Below the pieces are notes generated by a model. That model did not search any database and was not told the origin of the DNA. It saw nothing but the letters and a program-made list of their open reading frames with translations. Shown piece after piece: positions 1 through 7,444 of a stretch of 9,114 bases of DNA. Source of the stretch: Avoscillospira sp945864925 (GTDB lineage: Bacteria > Bacillota > Clostridia > Oscillospirales > Oscillospiraceae); assembly GCA_945830595.1 (NCBI GenBank), contig CALZZH010000089.1, positions 1 through 9,114 on the forward strand. The letters are read 5' to 3'. The position numbers and the translations under genes are program-made. Positions within the stretch are counted from its first letter, which is position 1, and every line of letters starts with the position of its first letter.

Positions 1-108
1 AAAACGCCTGCCGAAGTTTTCTTTGAATGTGTTGCACTTGCTTGACTTTCTGCCCCTTGGTGCGGTCGCCGTTTGTGCAGCTTGTACTTTTTGCGGCAGG
101 TTTTTCAT
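1..108 (-). CDS. Possible partial ORF downstream of the HTH gene, running off the left edge
   Basis: A minus-strand frame starts with ATG at 108-106, overlapping the TGA stop (107-105) of the HTH membrane gene in an ATGA junction. It stays open for 36 codons to the window edge. The readable peptide starts MKNLPQKVQAAQTATAP and is basic, with many K and R. I do not recognise it. A weak GGAAAG lies about 7 nt before the ATG, inside the HTH gene. The ATGA arrangement suggests translational coupling. Against a real gene: the stretch is short, at least one other minus frame is also open, codon use (AGG, AGA, TCA) is less typical than in the neighbours, and CCTGCCG/CGGCAGG arms at 7-13 and 94-100 could instead mark a structured RNA or 3' UTR. 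Low confidence. Confidence 0.25.
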   Translation of the reverse strand, partial: MKNLPQKVQAAQTATAPRGRKSSKCNTFKENFGRRF

Positions 109-1487
109 TTTCTGGCTTTCCGGAGTCCTATGGCCAGCAGCACAGCGCCCAGCAGGCCGAGTCCCAGAAGCACCAGTGCCATGATATTGGCGTTGAGCAC
201 GCGGAGGTCCGTCCAGTTGAGGAAATTCACCGGCAGCAGCAGGGAGTAGGGCTGGCTGCTGAGGCGACCGTTCCAGAGGAAAATCCGGTCCAGCCCCCAG
301 GGAAACAGCCACAGCCACAGGCCGGCCCAGAAGCTGGCTGCCGAGGCCCGGAGCCAGCGGTTGACCGGCAGGTACCGCAGGCAGCCCAGCCAGCCCCAGG
401 GCAGGGTCAGGCACAGCAGCGCGATGGGCAGGGCCGTGGAGAGGAACCAGCCCCGGGGCAGACCCTCCCAAGCCAGACACAGGAGGAGCAGAACGGATTC
501 CACCCCCAGCCACAGCAGGGCCTTGTGCCGGAAACCCGCCGGCAGAGGCAGCTGGCCCATGAGTCCGGGCAGGACGGCTCCGCCAAGACCCAGCAGGGTC
601 CAGAGAGCTGCGCTGACAAACCAGGTTCCGCCGCTGTAGAGGCAGCATATGCCGTAGAGCAGCAGCAACAGCAGAAGTTCCATGACTGTATAGGCCAAGG
701 CCTTCCGCTGCAGCGGCAGCTGCCGCAGCGCCAGAGGACCAAAGACCAGCCCCAGACCGAAAAGCACGGCGGCGGCTGCCACCCAGAACCAGGTCCCGCC
801 GGTGTAGATGCAGCAGACGGCCAGCAGCAAAAGCAGCAGACAGGTCTCTGCGCCCAGATAGAGCGTCAGGCGTATGTGCTGCAAGGACTCCGGCAGGGAC
901 AGACGGCGCAGAACGTAGGGGCCAAAGACCAAGCCCAGACCGAAAAGTATAGAAGCTGCCGCCACCCAAAACCAGGTTCCGCCGGTATAGACGCAGCAGA
1001 CAGCCAGCAGCAGCAATAAAGCGGCCGTGAAGCCGCCCAGGGTCCAGAGACCCCGCAATCCTTCCGGGGCGAGTACCGGCAGCAGCGTCAGACTGGCCCC
1101 CAGGGCGCAGCCAACCAGTACAATCCAGAACCAGCTGAGGGTGTGCTGGACAGCCAGATTGGTGATGAAGCAGGCGGCCAGGGTCAGACCGTAGAGGATG
1201 TACTGAATCAACCGGTAGTTCCGCAGCAGCCGCAGATACTGCCGGGCCAGCTGCTCGGCCCGGCGGCCCTCCGTGTCCTCGCTGGCACTGAGCAGCTCCT
1301 TTTCACTGATTTGCAGAATATCACAGATGCTTTGCAGCAGGGTGATGTCCGGATAGGCCAGGCCCCGCTCCCATTTACTGACGGCGGAATCGGTCACATA
1401 GAGCTGCTGGGCAAACTCCTTCTGTGTCAGGCCCAGATCTTTCCGCCGCTGACAAATAAAGGCGCCGAAGGTTTGTCTGTTTTCCAT
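105..1487 (-). CDS. XRE-family helix-turn-helix protein with a repeat-built multi-pass membrane region
   Basis: A 460-residue protein. Residues about 6-62 form a Cro/CI-type HTH (ICQRRKDLGLTQKEFAQQLY, then VTDSAVSKWERG), as in XRE-family DNA-binding regulators. A charged linker (about 68-92) leads into roughly ten or more hydrophobic segments up to residue 455, ending in a short basic tail. The membrane part is repetitive: LAVCC-YTGGTWFW at 161 recurs at 222 (61 residues later), and a third copy, ICCLYSGGTWF, follows 56 residues on. Weaker copies may flank these. The start at 1487 is chosen over the upstream ATG at 1562 because AGGGAG (1502-1497) lies 9 nt before it and a good promoter occupies 1534-1562. 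The layout suggests a membrane-tethered regulator, perhaps sensing a membrane or drug signal and controlling itself or divergent gdhA; this is inference. I do not recognise a named family for the membrane part. Confidence 0.85.
   Translation of the reverse strand: MENRQTFGAFICQRRKDLGLTQKEFAQQLYVTDSAVSKWERGLAYPDITLLQSICDILQISEKELLSASEDTEGRRAEQLARQYLRLLRNYRLIQYILYGLTLAACFITNLAVQHTLSWFWIVLVGCALGASLTLLPVLAPEGLRGLWTLGGFTAALLLLLAVCCVYTGGTWFWVAAASILFGLGLVFGPYVLRRLSLPESLQHIRLTLYLGAETCLLLLLLAVCCIYTGGTWFWVAAAAVLFGLGLVFGPLALRQLPLQRKALAYTVMELLLLLLLYGICCLYSGGTWFVSAALWTLLGLGGAVLPGLMGQLPLPAGFRHKALLWLGVESVLLLLCLAWEGLPRGWFLSTALPIALLCLTLPWGWLGCLRYLPVNRWLRASAASFWAGLWLWLFPWGLDRIFLWNGRLSSQPYSLLLPVNFLNWTDLRVLNANIMALVLLGLGLLGAVLLAIGLRKARK
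489..1007 (-). repeat. Three tandem copies of a membrane unit inside the HTH gene
   Basis: Units lie at about 1007-825, 824-657 and 656-489 (minus strand). Copies 1 and 2 are 183 nt apart: the shared motif ACCAGGT followed by CCGCCGGT is seen near 791 and near 972. They remain similar in DNA as well as protein, for example CAGACCGAAAAG occurs in both. Copy 3 is offset by 168 nt and is more diverged. Each unit encodes a Leu-rich helix, a short CC-Y-(T/S)GGTWF turn, a second helix rich in G, L and A, and a basic loop ending in LxLP or similar. The pattern indicates in-frame tandem duplication of a helical hairpin. Confidence 0.75.
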
Positions 1488-1533
1488 AAAATCACGCTCC
1501 CTGAAATTGGATGCGTCCTGCAAGACTATCTGC

Positions 1534-1562
1534 ATCATATCCACCGTCCCCTGCAAAGTCAA
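1534..1562 (-). promoter_or_regulatory. Promoter of the HTH membrane gene
   Basis: Read on the minus strand there is TTGACT (1562-1557), a 17-nt spacer, and TATGAT (1539-1534). Each box has one mismatch to the vegetative sigma consensus. The expected start near 1527 gives a leader of about 40 nt before the ATG at 1487. This placement also argues against using the upstream ATG at 1562. Confidence 0.7.
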
Positions 1563-1647
1563 GAAAACCAGCGCGGATTCTCACTCGACCGTTAGGAAAG
1601 TCCTGGATTTACAGGATCTGACCGGGAATGGGAGCAGCAAAACTTAA

Positions 1648-1663
1648 CTTGTTAATCAACAAG
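1648..1663. promoter_or_regulatory. Inverted repeat CTTGTT-aatc-AACAAG, candidate operator
   Basis: A perfect 6-bp inverted repeat with a 4-nt centre. It overlaps a second dyad, TTAAC-TT-GTTAA, at 1644-1655. It lies about 70 nt upstream of the gdhA -35 box and about 85 nt upstream of the HTH -35 box. Dyads of this size suit a dimeric HTH protein, but no binding evidence is available. Confidence 0.35.
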
Positions 1664-1665
1664 GC

Positions 1666-1690
1666 ACCGGCAGGACCAGCGCCGGTTTTT
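1666..1690 (+). terminator. Weak terminator-like hairpin in the divergent intergenic region
   Basis: ACCGGC (1666-1671) pairs with GCCGGT (1681-1686) across a 9-nt loop and is followed by a run of five T ending at 1690. This is the form of a rho-independent terminator on the plus strand. No plus-strand gene lies upstream, so it may block stray or antisense transcription out of the HTH gene, end a short RNA, or be chance. Confidence 0.4.
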
Positions 1691-1731
1691 GGGATTCTCT
1701 CCAAATTATCAAACGCGCTTTGTGCAGTTTA

Positions 1732-1760
1732 TTGACATATATTGTGAAAATTGCTATAAT
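1732..1760 (+). promoter_or_regulatory. Strong promoter of gdhA
   Basis: A perfect TTGACA (1732-1737), a 17-nt spacer and a perfect TATAAT (1755-1760), preceded by TGC (an extended -10 element). The expected transcription start is near 1767, giving a leader of about 78 nt. This is a full vegetative sigma consensus, so the gene is probably highly transcribed unless repressed. Confidence 0.9.
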
Positions 1761-1767
1761 TCAAACC

Positions 1768-1786
1768 AACACTCAAATAAAGTGTT
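1768..1786 (+). promoter_or_regulatory. Inverted repeat at the gdhA transcription start
   Basis: AACACT (1768-1773), a 7-nt A-rich centre, then AGTGTT (1781-1786): a perfect 6-bp dyad that begins at the predicted start site. It could be a repressor site blocking a consensus promoter, or a short 5' stem in the mRNA. No T-run follows, so it is not an intrinsic terminator. Confidence 0.45.
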
Positions 1787-1844
1787 CGACTGAGAAAAAC
1801 GTTTGTTATCAAGTCAAGAACACGATAGAAATGGAGCCTGAATC

Positions 1845-3191
<1,347 letters not shown>

Positions 3192-3205
3192 AATTGGATC
3201 AAAGC

Positions 3206-3249
3206 AAAACGGCCTGCTGCACATGTTTGTGTGCAGCAGGCCGTTTTTT
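3206..3249 (+). terminator. Strong intrinsic terminator of gdhA
   Basis: A perfect 16-bp GC-rich stem (arms 3208-3223 and 3230-3245; left arm AACGGCCTGCTGCACA) with a 6-nt loop TGTTTG and a run of six T (3244-3249). The stem can extend by two more A-T pairs. It lies 15 nt past the gdhA stop. On the other strand a shorter T4 run follows the stem, so weak bidirectional action is possible. Confidence 0.95.
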
Positions 3250-3270
3250 GCGCTGCCGCGCACAAACCAG

Positions 3271-3298
3271 TTGACAACCGGGAAATCTGTGTTATAAT
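3271..3298 (+). promoter_or_regulatory. Promoter of the fatty-acid synthesis operon
   Basis: A perfect TTGACA (3271-3276), a 16-nt spacer and a perfect TATAAT (3293-3298), with TGT just before the -10 box (extended -10). The expected start is near 3305. It lies 22 nt past the gdhA terminator, so the fatty-acid genes form an independent transcription unit. Confidence 0.9.
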
Positions 3299-3303
3299 GG
3301 CTC

Positions 3304-3326
3304 AAAAGTTATCAGTGATAACTTTT
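3304..3326. promoter_or_regulatory. Perfect 23-bp palindrome over the operon start site, candidate operator
   Basis: Left arm AAAAGTTATCA (3304-3314), central G (3315), right arm TGATAACTTTT (3316-3326): 11 of 11 positions are complementary. It begins 6 nt past the -10 box, over the predicted start site, where a bound dimer would block transcription. It does not fit the TTAGTACC-type FapR box, nor the FabT box as I recall it (TTTGA/TCAAA half-sites). The core TATCAGTGATA is the same as the centre of the tetO2 operator, so a TetR-family or MarR-family regulator is conceivable. A single-nt centre and AT-rich arms favour a DNA operator over an RNA hairpin, although TTTTT follows. Confidence 0.75.
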
Positions 3327-3359
3327 TAAGAATTTGTTAAATCCGATGGAGGTAGAAAC

Positions 3360-3584
3360 ATGGTATTGGAAGCGGTTGCAAAGGTAGTTGCGGAGCGTGC
3401 GGACTGCGCAGTAGAGGATGTGAAGCCGGAGCTCACCTTCAAGGAACTGTCCATCGACTCTCTGGATACGGTGGAGCTGCTGATGAATCTGGAGGATATG
3501 CTGGGGATCGAAATCGAACTGACCCAGAAGGTGGAGACTGTCGGGGAACTGGTGGCCTTCATTGAAGCCAATTGCATGGGGTAA
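3360..3584 (+). CDS. acpP: Acyl carrier protein
   Basis: Carries growing acyl chains as thioesters on a 4'-phosphopantetheine arm through all steps of fatty-acid synthesis in the cytoplasm. The product is 74 residues, acidic and about the usual ACP length (E. coli 77). The attachment motif is SIDSLDTVEL (31-40), with S34 as the modified serine. The four-helix pattern is clear, including NLEDMLGIEI (43-52). The start is set by GGAGG (3348-3352), 7 nt upstream. It is the first gene of the operon, with a leader of about 55 nt carrying the palindrome at its 5' end. The fabK start follows 4 nt after the stop. Confidence 0.97.
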   Translation: MVLEAVAKVVAERADCAVEDVKPELTFKELSIDSLDTVELLMNLEDMLGIEIELTQKVETVGELVAFIEANCMG

Positions 3585-3588
3585 GGTC

Positions 3589-4533
3589 ATGGTACAGTCG
3601 GTTTTGTGCGAGATGCTGGGCATCCGCTATCCGGTGTTCCAGGGGGGCATGGCCTGGGTTGCAGACGGCAGATTGGCTGCGGCGGTGTCTGAGGGCGGCG
3701 GCCTGGGCATCATCGGTGCGGGCAACGCACCGGCCAGCTATGTCCGGGAACAGATTCGCCTGGCCAGAAGCCTGACCGGGAAGCCCTTCGGCGTCAACAT
3801 CATGCTTCTGAGCCCCTTTGCCGATGAAGTTGCCCAGACGGCGGCAGAGGAGCGGGTGGCTGTCGTGACCACCGGTGCGGGCAACCCGTCCAAGTATATG
3901 AAGCTCTGGCTGGATGCCGGGATCAAGGTGATTCCTGTGGTGCCCTCCGTGGCCATGGCCAAACTGGTGACCCGCCTGGGCGCCTCCGCCGTCATCGCCG
4001 AGGGCGGTGAGAGCGGAGGCCATGTGGGAGAGCTGACCACCATGGTGCTGGTGCCCCTGATCTGCGACGCCACCCACCTGCCGGTGATTGCAGCCGGCGG
4101 TATTGCCGACGGCAGGGGCGCGGCGGCGGCTTTTATGCTGGGAGCCTGCGGCGTCCAGATGGGAACCCGGTTCCTCAGTGCCGAGGAGTGCAGCATCCAT
4201 CCGGTCTACAAAGAGAAAATCGTGGGCGCCGGAGACCTGTGCACCATGGTCACCGGCAAGCGGCTGGGGCATCCTGTGCGCAGCCTGCGGACCCAGTTTG
4301 CCCGGGACTATGCCAAAGCGGAATACGGCGGCATGCCCGACGACCAGCTGGAAGCTCTGGGTGTGGGTGCCCTGCGGCTGGCGGTTCAGGAGGGCGACCT
4401 GAAAAAGGGCTGCTTCCTGGCAGGACAGTGCGCTGCCCTGGTGGGGAAGGTCCAGCCGGCGGCGGAAATTGTCCGGGAGGTCATGGAGGGCGCAGAACCG
4501 CTGCTGAAAGGAGCACCCCAATGGGTCAGATAG
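3589..4533 (+). CDS. fabK: Enoyl-ACP reductase II, FMN-dependent
   Basis: Carries out the last reduction of each elongation cycle (trans-2-enoyl-ACP to acyl-ACP) with FMN and NAD(P)H. The product is 314 residues, close to streptococcal FabK, to which it aligns along its length (YPVFQGGMAWVAD at 14-26, TTGAGNPSKYM at 94-104, IPVVPS at 115-120). ESGGH (141-145) gives the catalytic H145; AAGGIADG (168-175) and MGTRF (191-195) bind the FMN phosphate. FabK rather than FabI is used in many Firmicutes and is known to be insensitive to triclosan. The start at 3589 is preferred over an in-frame ATG at 3562, which lies inside acpP: it fits the family N-terminus and has GGGG (3578-3581) 7 nt upstream. 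Its last 13 nt overlap fabD. The related nitronate monooxygenases share the fold, but the operon settles the call. Confidence 0.96.
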   Translation: MVQSVLCEMLGIRYPVFQGGMAWVADGRLAAAVSEGGGLGIIGAGNAPASYVREQIRLARSLTGKPFGVNIMLLSPFADEVAQTAAEERVAVVTTGAGNPSKYMKLWLDAGIKVIPVVPSVAMAKLVTRLGASAVIAEGGESGGHVGELTTMVLVPLICDATHLPVIAAGGIADGRGAAAAFMLGACGVQMGTRFLSAEECSIHPVYKEKIVGAGDLCTMVTGKRLGHPVRSLRTQFARDYAKAEYGGMPDDQLEALGVGALRLAVQEGDLKKGCFLAGQCAALVGKVQPAAEIVREVMEGAEPLLKGAPQWVR

Positions 4534-5438
4534 CCTTTGTGTTTCCCGGCCAGGGGGCCCAGTATCCCGGCATGGGCCTGGACCTGGCAGAGGCGTCGCC
4601 GGCTGCGGCAGCCGTGTTCCGGATGGCGGATGCCCTGCGGCCCGGCACGTCGGAGCAGTGCTTCGGCGGCAGCCGGGAGGCGCTGCAGGAGACGGCCAAC
4701 ACCCAGCCCTGTCTGTTCACGGTGGAGCTGGCGGCTGCGGCAGCTCTGAAGGAGCGGGGGATGGAGCCGGCTGCGGCAGCAGGTTTCTCCCTGGGAGAGC
4801 TGGCGGCGCTGACCTGCGCCGGCGCTGCAGATTTTGCGGTGGGCTTCCAGCTGGTATGCCGGCGGGGGGCCCTGATGCAGGAGGCTGCGGAACGAAACCC
4901 GGCGTCCATGGCCGCAGTGGTGAAGCTGGATCACGAGACCGTGGAGCAGCTGTGCAGCCGGTTTGACGGCGTCTATCCTGTCAACTACAATTGCCCCGGC
5001 CAGGTGGCTGTGGCGGGGAAAGCGGCGTCTATGGAACTGTTTTCTGCCGCTGTGAAGGCGGCGGGCGGCCGCGCCATCCCCCTGAAAGTCGGCGGTGGGT
5101 TTCACGCCCCCTTTATGGAAGAAGCGGCAGCCCAGTTTGCGCCCGTGCTGGCTGCTGCGCCTTTGAAGCAGCCGGAAATTCCCCTGTACTCCAACGTGAC
5201 GGGCCTGCCCTATGACGGAGACTGTCGGGAGCTGCTGACAAGGCAGATCTGCTCACCGGTCCGCTGGGAGGCCATTATCCGCCACATGCTGGCTGCAGGT
5301 GTGGATACCTTTGTGGAAGTGGGACCCGGCAATACATTGGGGGGCCTGATTTCCAGAATCGACAACAGCGCCCGGGTATTCGGCGTTTCGGACCGGGAGA
5401 GCCTGGCGCGCTGCATCGCGGAGGGATTGACATGCTGA
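4521..5438 (+). CDS. fabD: Malonyl-CoA:ACP transacylase
   Basis: Transfers malonyl groups from CoA to ACP, supplying the extender for elongation. The product is 305 residues, a normal length. Motifs: FPGQGAQYPGMG (8-19), the nucleophile elbow GFSLGE (88-93) with catalytic S90, RRGALMQ (114-120) whose arginine binds the malonyl carboxylate, and GGFHAPFM (192-199) with catalytic H195. The elbow has F where many enzymes have H (GHSLG); this position varies in Firmicutes and is not expected to abolish activity. VEVGPGNTL (265-273) is the usual C-terminal motif. The start is fixed by AAAGGAG (4507-4513), 7 nt upstream, and by homology; the frame is open further upstream inside fabK, but that part is not FabD-like. 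It overlaps fabK by 13 nt and fabG by 7 nt, suggesting coupled translation. Confidence 0.97.
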   Translation: MGQIAFVFPGQGAQYPGMGLDLAEASPAAAAVFRMADALRPGTSEQCFGGSREALQETANTQPCLFTVELAAAAALKERGMEPAAAAGFSLGELAALTCAGAADFAVGFQLVCRRGALMQEAAERNPASMAAVVKLDHETVEQLCSRFDGVYPVNYNCPGQVAVAGKAASMELFSAAVKAAGGRAIPLKVGGGFHAPFMEEAAAQFAPVLAAAPLKQPEIPLYSNVTGLPYDGDCRELLTRQICSPVRWEAIIRHMLAAGVDTFVEVGPGNTLGGLISRIDNSARVFGVSDRESLARCIAEGLTC

Positions 5439-6160
5439 ACGGAAAAATTGCCCTGGTCACCGGCGGGTCCAGAGGGATCGGAAAGGCCGTGGCTGAGAAG
5501 CTGGCGTCCCTGGGCGCCGATGTGGCGTTGGTGTATGCGGGAAACCGGGACGCCGCCGAGGCAGTCTGCCGGACTTGCGCGGAGACCTACGGCGTCCGGG
5601 CCAGGGCCTACTGCTGTGACGTGGCGGACTTTACGCAGGTCAAACAGACTGTGACCCAGGTGAAGGCCGACTTCGGCACCGTAAATATTCTGGTGAACAA
5701 TGCCGGAATTACCCGGGACGGCTTGGTGGCCACCATGCAGGAGCGGGATTTTGACGATGTGATCGCTGTCAACCTCAAAGGCGCGTTCAATATGATCCGC
5801 CACTGCACCGGCCTGTTTATTCGCAACCGCGGCGGCAGCATTGTCAACATCAGCTCCGTCACCGGCGTCATGGGCAACGCAGGCCAGGCCAACTATGCCG
5901 CTTCCAAAGCTGGCGTCATCGGCCTGACCAAATCCGTGGCCCGGGAACTGGCGGCCCGGGGTGTCACCTGCAACGCCGTGGCGCCCGGCTTTATTGACAC
6001 GGATATGACAAAAACCCTCCACGACAGCCCCCTGGCTGCCACCATCCCCCTGGGTCGGATGGGCACGCCGGAGGAAGTGGCGGAGGCAGTGGCCTTCCTG
6101 GCGCAGGCCGGCTATATTACCGGCGCGGTGCTGCATGTGGATGGCGGAATTGCCATGTAA
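5432..6160 (+). CDS. fabG: 3-oxoacyl-ACP reductase
   Basis: Reduces 3-ketoacyl-ACP to (R)-3-hydroxyacyl-ACP with NADPH. It is a 242-residue classical short-chain dehydrogenase. Motifs in order: TGGSRGIG (10-17, cofactor loop), DVAD (63-66), NNAG (89-92), then the catalytic tetrad N114, S142, Y155 and K159 (YAASK), and APGFIDTDM (184-192). The C-terminus HVDGGIAM (235-242) is typical of FabG. The SDR family is broad, but the DTDM stretch, the C-terminus and the position in the operon make FabG secure. GGAGGG (5420-5425) lies 6 nt before the ATG, inside the fabD 3' end. The gene is followed by 40 nt, the longest gap within the operon. Confidence 0.97.
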   Translation: MLNGKIALVTGGSRGIGKAVAEKLASLGADVALVYAGNRDAAEAVCRTCAETYGVRARAYCCDVADFTQVKQTVTQVKADFGTVNILVNNAGITRDGLVATMQERDFDDVIAVNLKGAFNMIRHCTGLFIRNRGGSIVNISSVTGVMGNAGQANYAASKAGVIGLTKSVARELAARGVTCNAVAPGFIDTDMTKTLHDSPLAATIPLGRMGTPEEVAEAVAFLAQAGYITGAVLHVDGGIAM

Positions 6161-6200
6161 TTTCGAGAGGAAGCGCTTTTCTTTCTGTAAGGAGATGCCA

Positions 6201-7442
6201 ATGAATACAAGAATTCGCAGAGTGGTCGTGACCGGTCTGGGTGTAATCAGCCCAGTGGGAAATACCATGGAGCAGTGCTGGGACAGCCTGGTGCGGGGCG
6301 TCCATGGAATTGGACCTATCACCCGGTTTGACACGACGGCTTACAAGGCCAAGCTGGCCGCTGAGGTCCGGGAGTTTGATCCCGCCGCCTATATGGACAA
6401 AAGTGAAATCCGCCGCAGTGACCGCTATGCCCAGTTCGGCCTGGCGGCTGCCTGTCAGGCCATGGAGGACAGCGGAATCGCCGGAACCCTGCCGCCGGAA
6501 CGTATGGCAGTTTATTTCGGCTCGGGAATCGGCGGCATGGAGACCTTTTCCCAGGAATATGACAAGCTGCGCAGCCGCGGCCCCGGCCGGGTGTCACCGT
6601 TTTTTGTGCCGATGATGATCCCCAATATGGCGGCGGGCATGATTGCCATCCGGTTTGACTGCCGCAATGCCGCCATGCCGGCGGTGACAGCCTGCGCCTC
6701 CGGCTCCAACGCCATCGGCGAAGCCCTGCGGGCCATTCGCCACGGCTATGCCGATGGGGCCATTGCCGGCGGCGCAGAGGCCTCCATCACGGAAATCGGT
6801 GTGGCAGGCTTTATCAACATGCAGGCTCTGTCCGTAGCGGAGAATCCAGACGAGGCGTCCATGCCCTTTGACAGCCGCCGCCGGGGCTTCGTCATCGGCG
6901 AGGGAGCTGCGGCTTTGATTCTGGAGGAATATGAGCATGCCAAAGCCCGGGGCGCCCGGATTTACGGCGAGGTCTGCGGCTACGGCTCCACCTGCGATGC
7001 CTACCACATCACGGCGCCGCGGCCCGATGCCGACGGCGGCGCCAGGGCCATGCTCCAGGCCCTGGAGGAAGCCGGTTATACCGGAAGGGAAGCTGTTTAC
7101 ATCAATGCCCACGGCACCGGCACGCCGCTGAATGATACGGCGGAAACCCTGGCAATCAAAAAAGCCCTGGGAGAAGAGCAGGCCAGAGCAGCCTGGATCA
7201 GCTCCACCAAGTCCATGACCGGCCATATGCTGGGGGCCGCCGGGGCGCTGGAGGCGGCAGTCTGCCTGAAAACCCTGCAGACAGGCATGATCCCGCCCAC
7301 CATTCATCTGCTGTCTCCGGATCGGGCCTGCGATCTGAACTATGTACCCAACACCGCTGTGAAAGCGGAGCTGGATCTGGCTCTGTCCAACTCCCTGGGC
7401 TTCGGCGGACACAACGCCTGCTTGGCGTTCCGGAGGGTTTGA
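6201..7442 (+). CDS. fabF: 3-oxoacyl-ACP synthase II (KAS II)
   Basis: Condenses malonyl-ACP with acyl-ACP, releasing CO2, to lengthen the chain by two carbons. The product is 413 residues, the usual FabF length. The thiolase-fold Cys-His-His triad is intact: C165 (TACASGSN), H304 (NAHGTGTPLND) and H342 (STKSMTGHMLGAAGA, also carrying K337). The gatekeeper region is LGFGGHN (399-405). The start at 6201 is chosen because AAGGAG (6189-6194) sits 6 nt upstream and MNTRIRRVVVTGLG is the normal N-terminus; longer readings reach back into fabG. The preceding 40-nt gap contains a small palindrome, AAGCGCTT (6171-6178), of unknown meaning. No fabH (the initiating KAS III) is seen nearby, so priming must rely on a gene elsewhere. 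Confidence 0.97.
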   Translation: MNTRIRRVVVTGLGVISPVGNTMEQCWDSLVRGVHGIGPITRFDTTAYKAKLAAEVREFDPAAYMDKSEIRRSDRYAQFGLAAACQAMEDSGIAGTLPPERMAVYFGSGIGGMETFSQEYDKLRSRGPGRVSPFFVPMMIPNMAAGMIAIRFDCRNAAMPAVTACASGSNAIGEALRAIRHGYADGAIAGGAEASITEIGVAGFINMQALSVAENPDEASMPFDSRRRGFVIGEGAAALILEEYEHAKARGARIYGEVCGYGSTCDAYHITAPRPDADGGARAMLQALEEAGYTGREAVYINAHGTGTPLNDTAETLAIKKALGEEQARAAWISSTKSMTGHMLGAAGALEAAVCLKTLQTGMIPPTIHLLSPDRACDLNYVPNTAVKAELDLALSNSLGFGGHNACLAFRRV

Positions 7443-7444
7443 CC

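Larger units (their letters stand above)
1563..1731. other. Intergenic control region between the two divergent promoters
   Basis: No gene is seen here. It holds several small inverted repeats: TCCTG/CAGGA (1601-1605 and 1612-1616), TTAAC-TT-GTTAA (1644-1655), an overlapping CTTGTT-aatc-AACAAG (1648-1663), and the terminator-like hairpin listed separately. It lies upstream of both promoters and is the natural place for regulator binding, for example by the adjacent HTH protein. That link is inference. Confidence 0.5.

Noticed and set aside
27..1019. A 330-codon Gln/Pro-rich open frame on the plus strand opposite the HTH gene
   Set aside because: The glutamine runs are the complement of leucine codons (CTG to CAG) in the membrane repeats, and there is no convincing ribosome site.
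1488..1562. N-terminal extension of the HTH protein to an ATG at 1562
   Set aside because: This stretch carries the promoter boxes TTGACT and TATGAT, and a ribosome site precedes the ATG at 1487, so the extra 25 codons are probably not translated.
3304..3327. The acpP palindrome read as an intrinsic terminator or attenuator
   Set aside because: The arms are AT-rich and meet at a single base, so a hairpin would need a forced loop and be weak. Its place over the start site fits a DNA operator better.
4188..4520. Upstream extension of fabD within fabK
   Set aside because: The frame is open, but the added 111 residues are Gly/Arg/Pro-rich shadow sequence. The ribosome site and family N-terminus both place the start at 4521.
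3559..4521. A 320-codon open frame antisense to fabK
   Set aside because: It matches the outline of fabK in reverse, has a His/Gln-rich composition with no domain, and the sense strand is clearly fabK.
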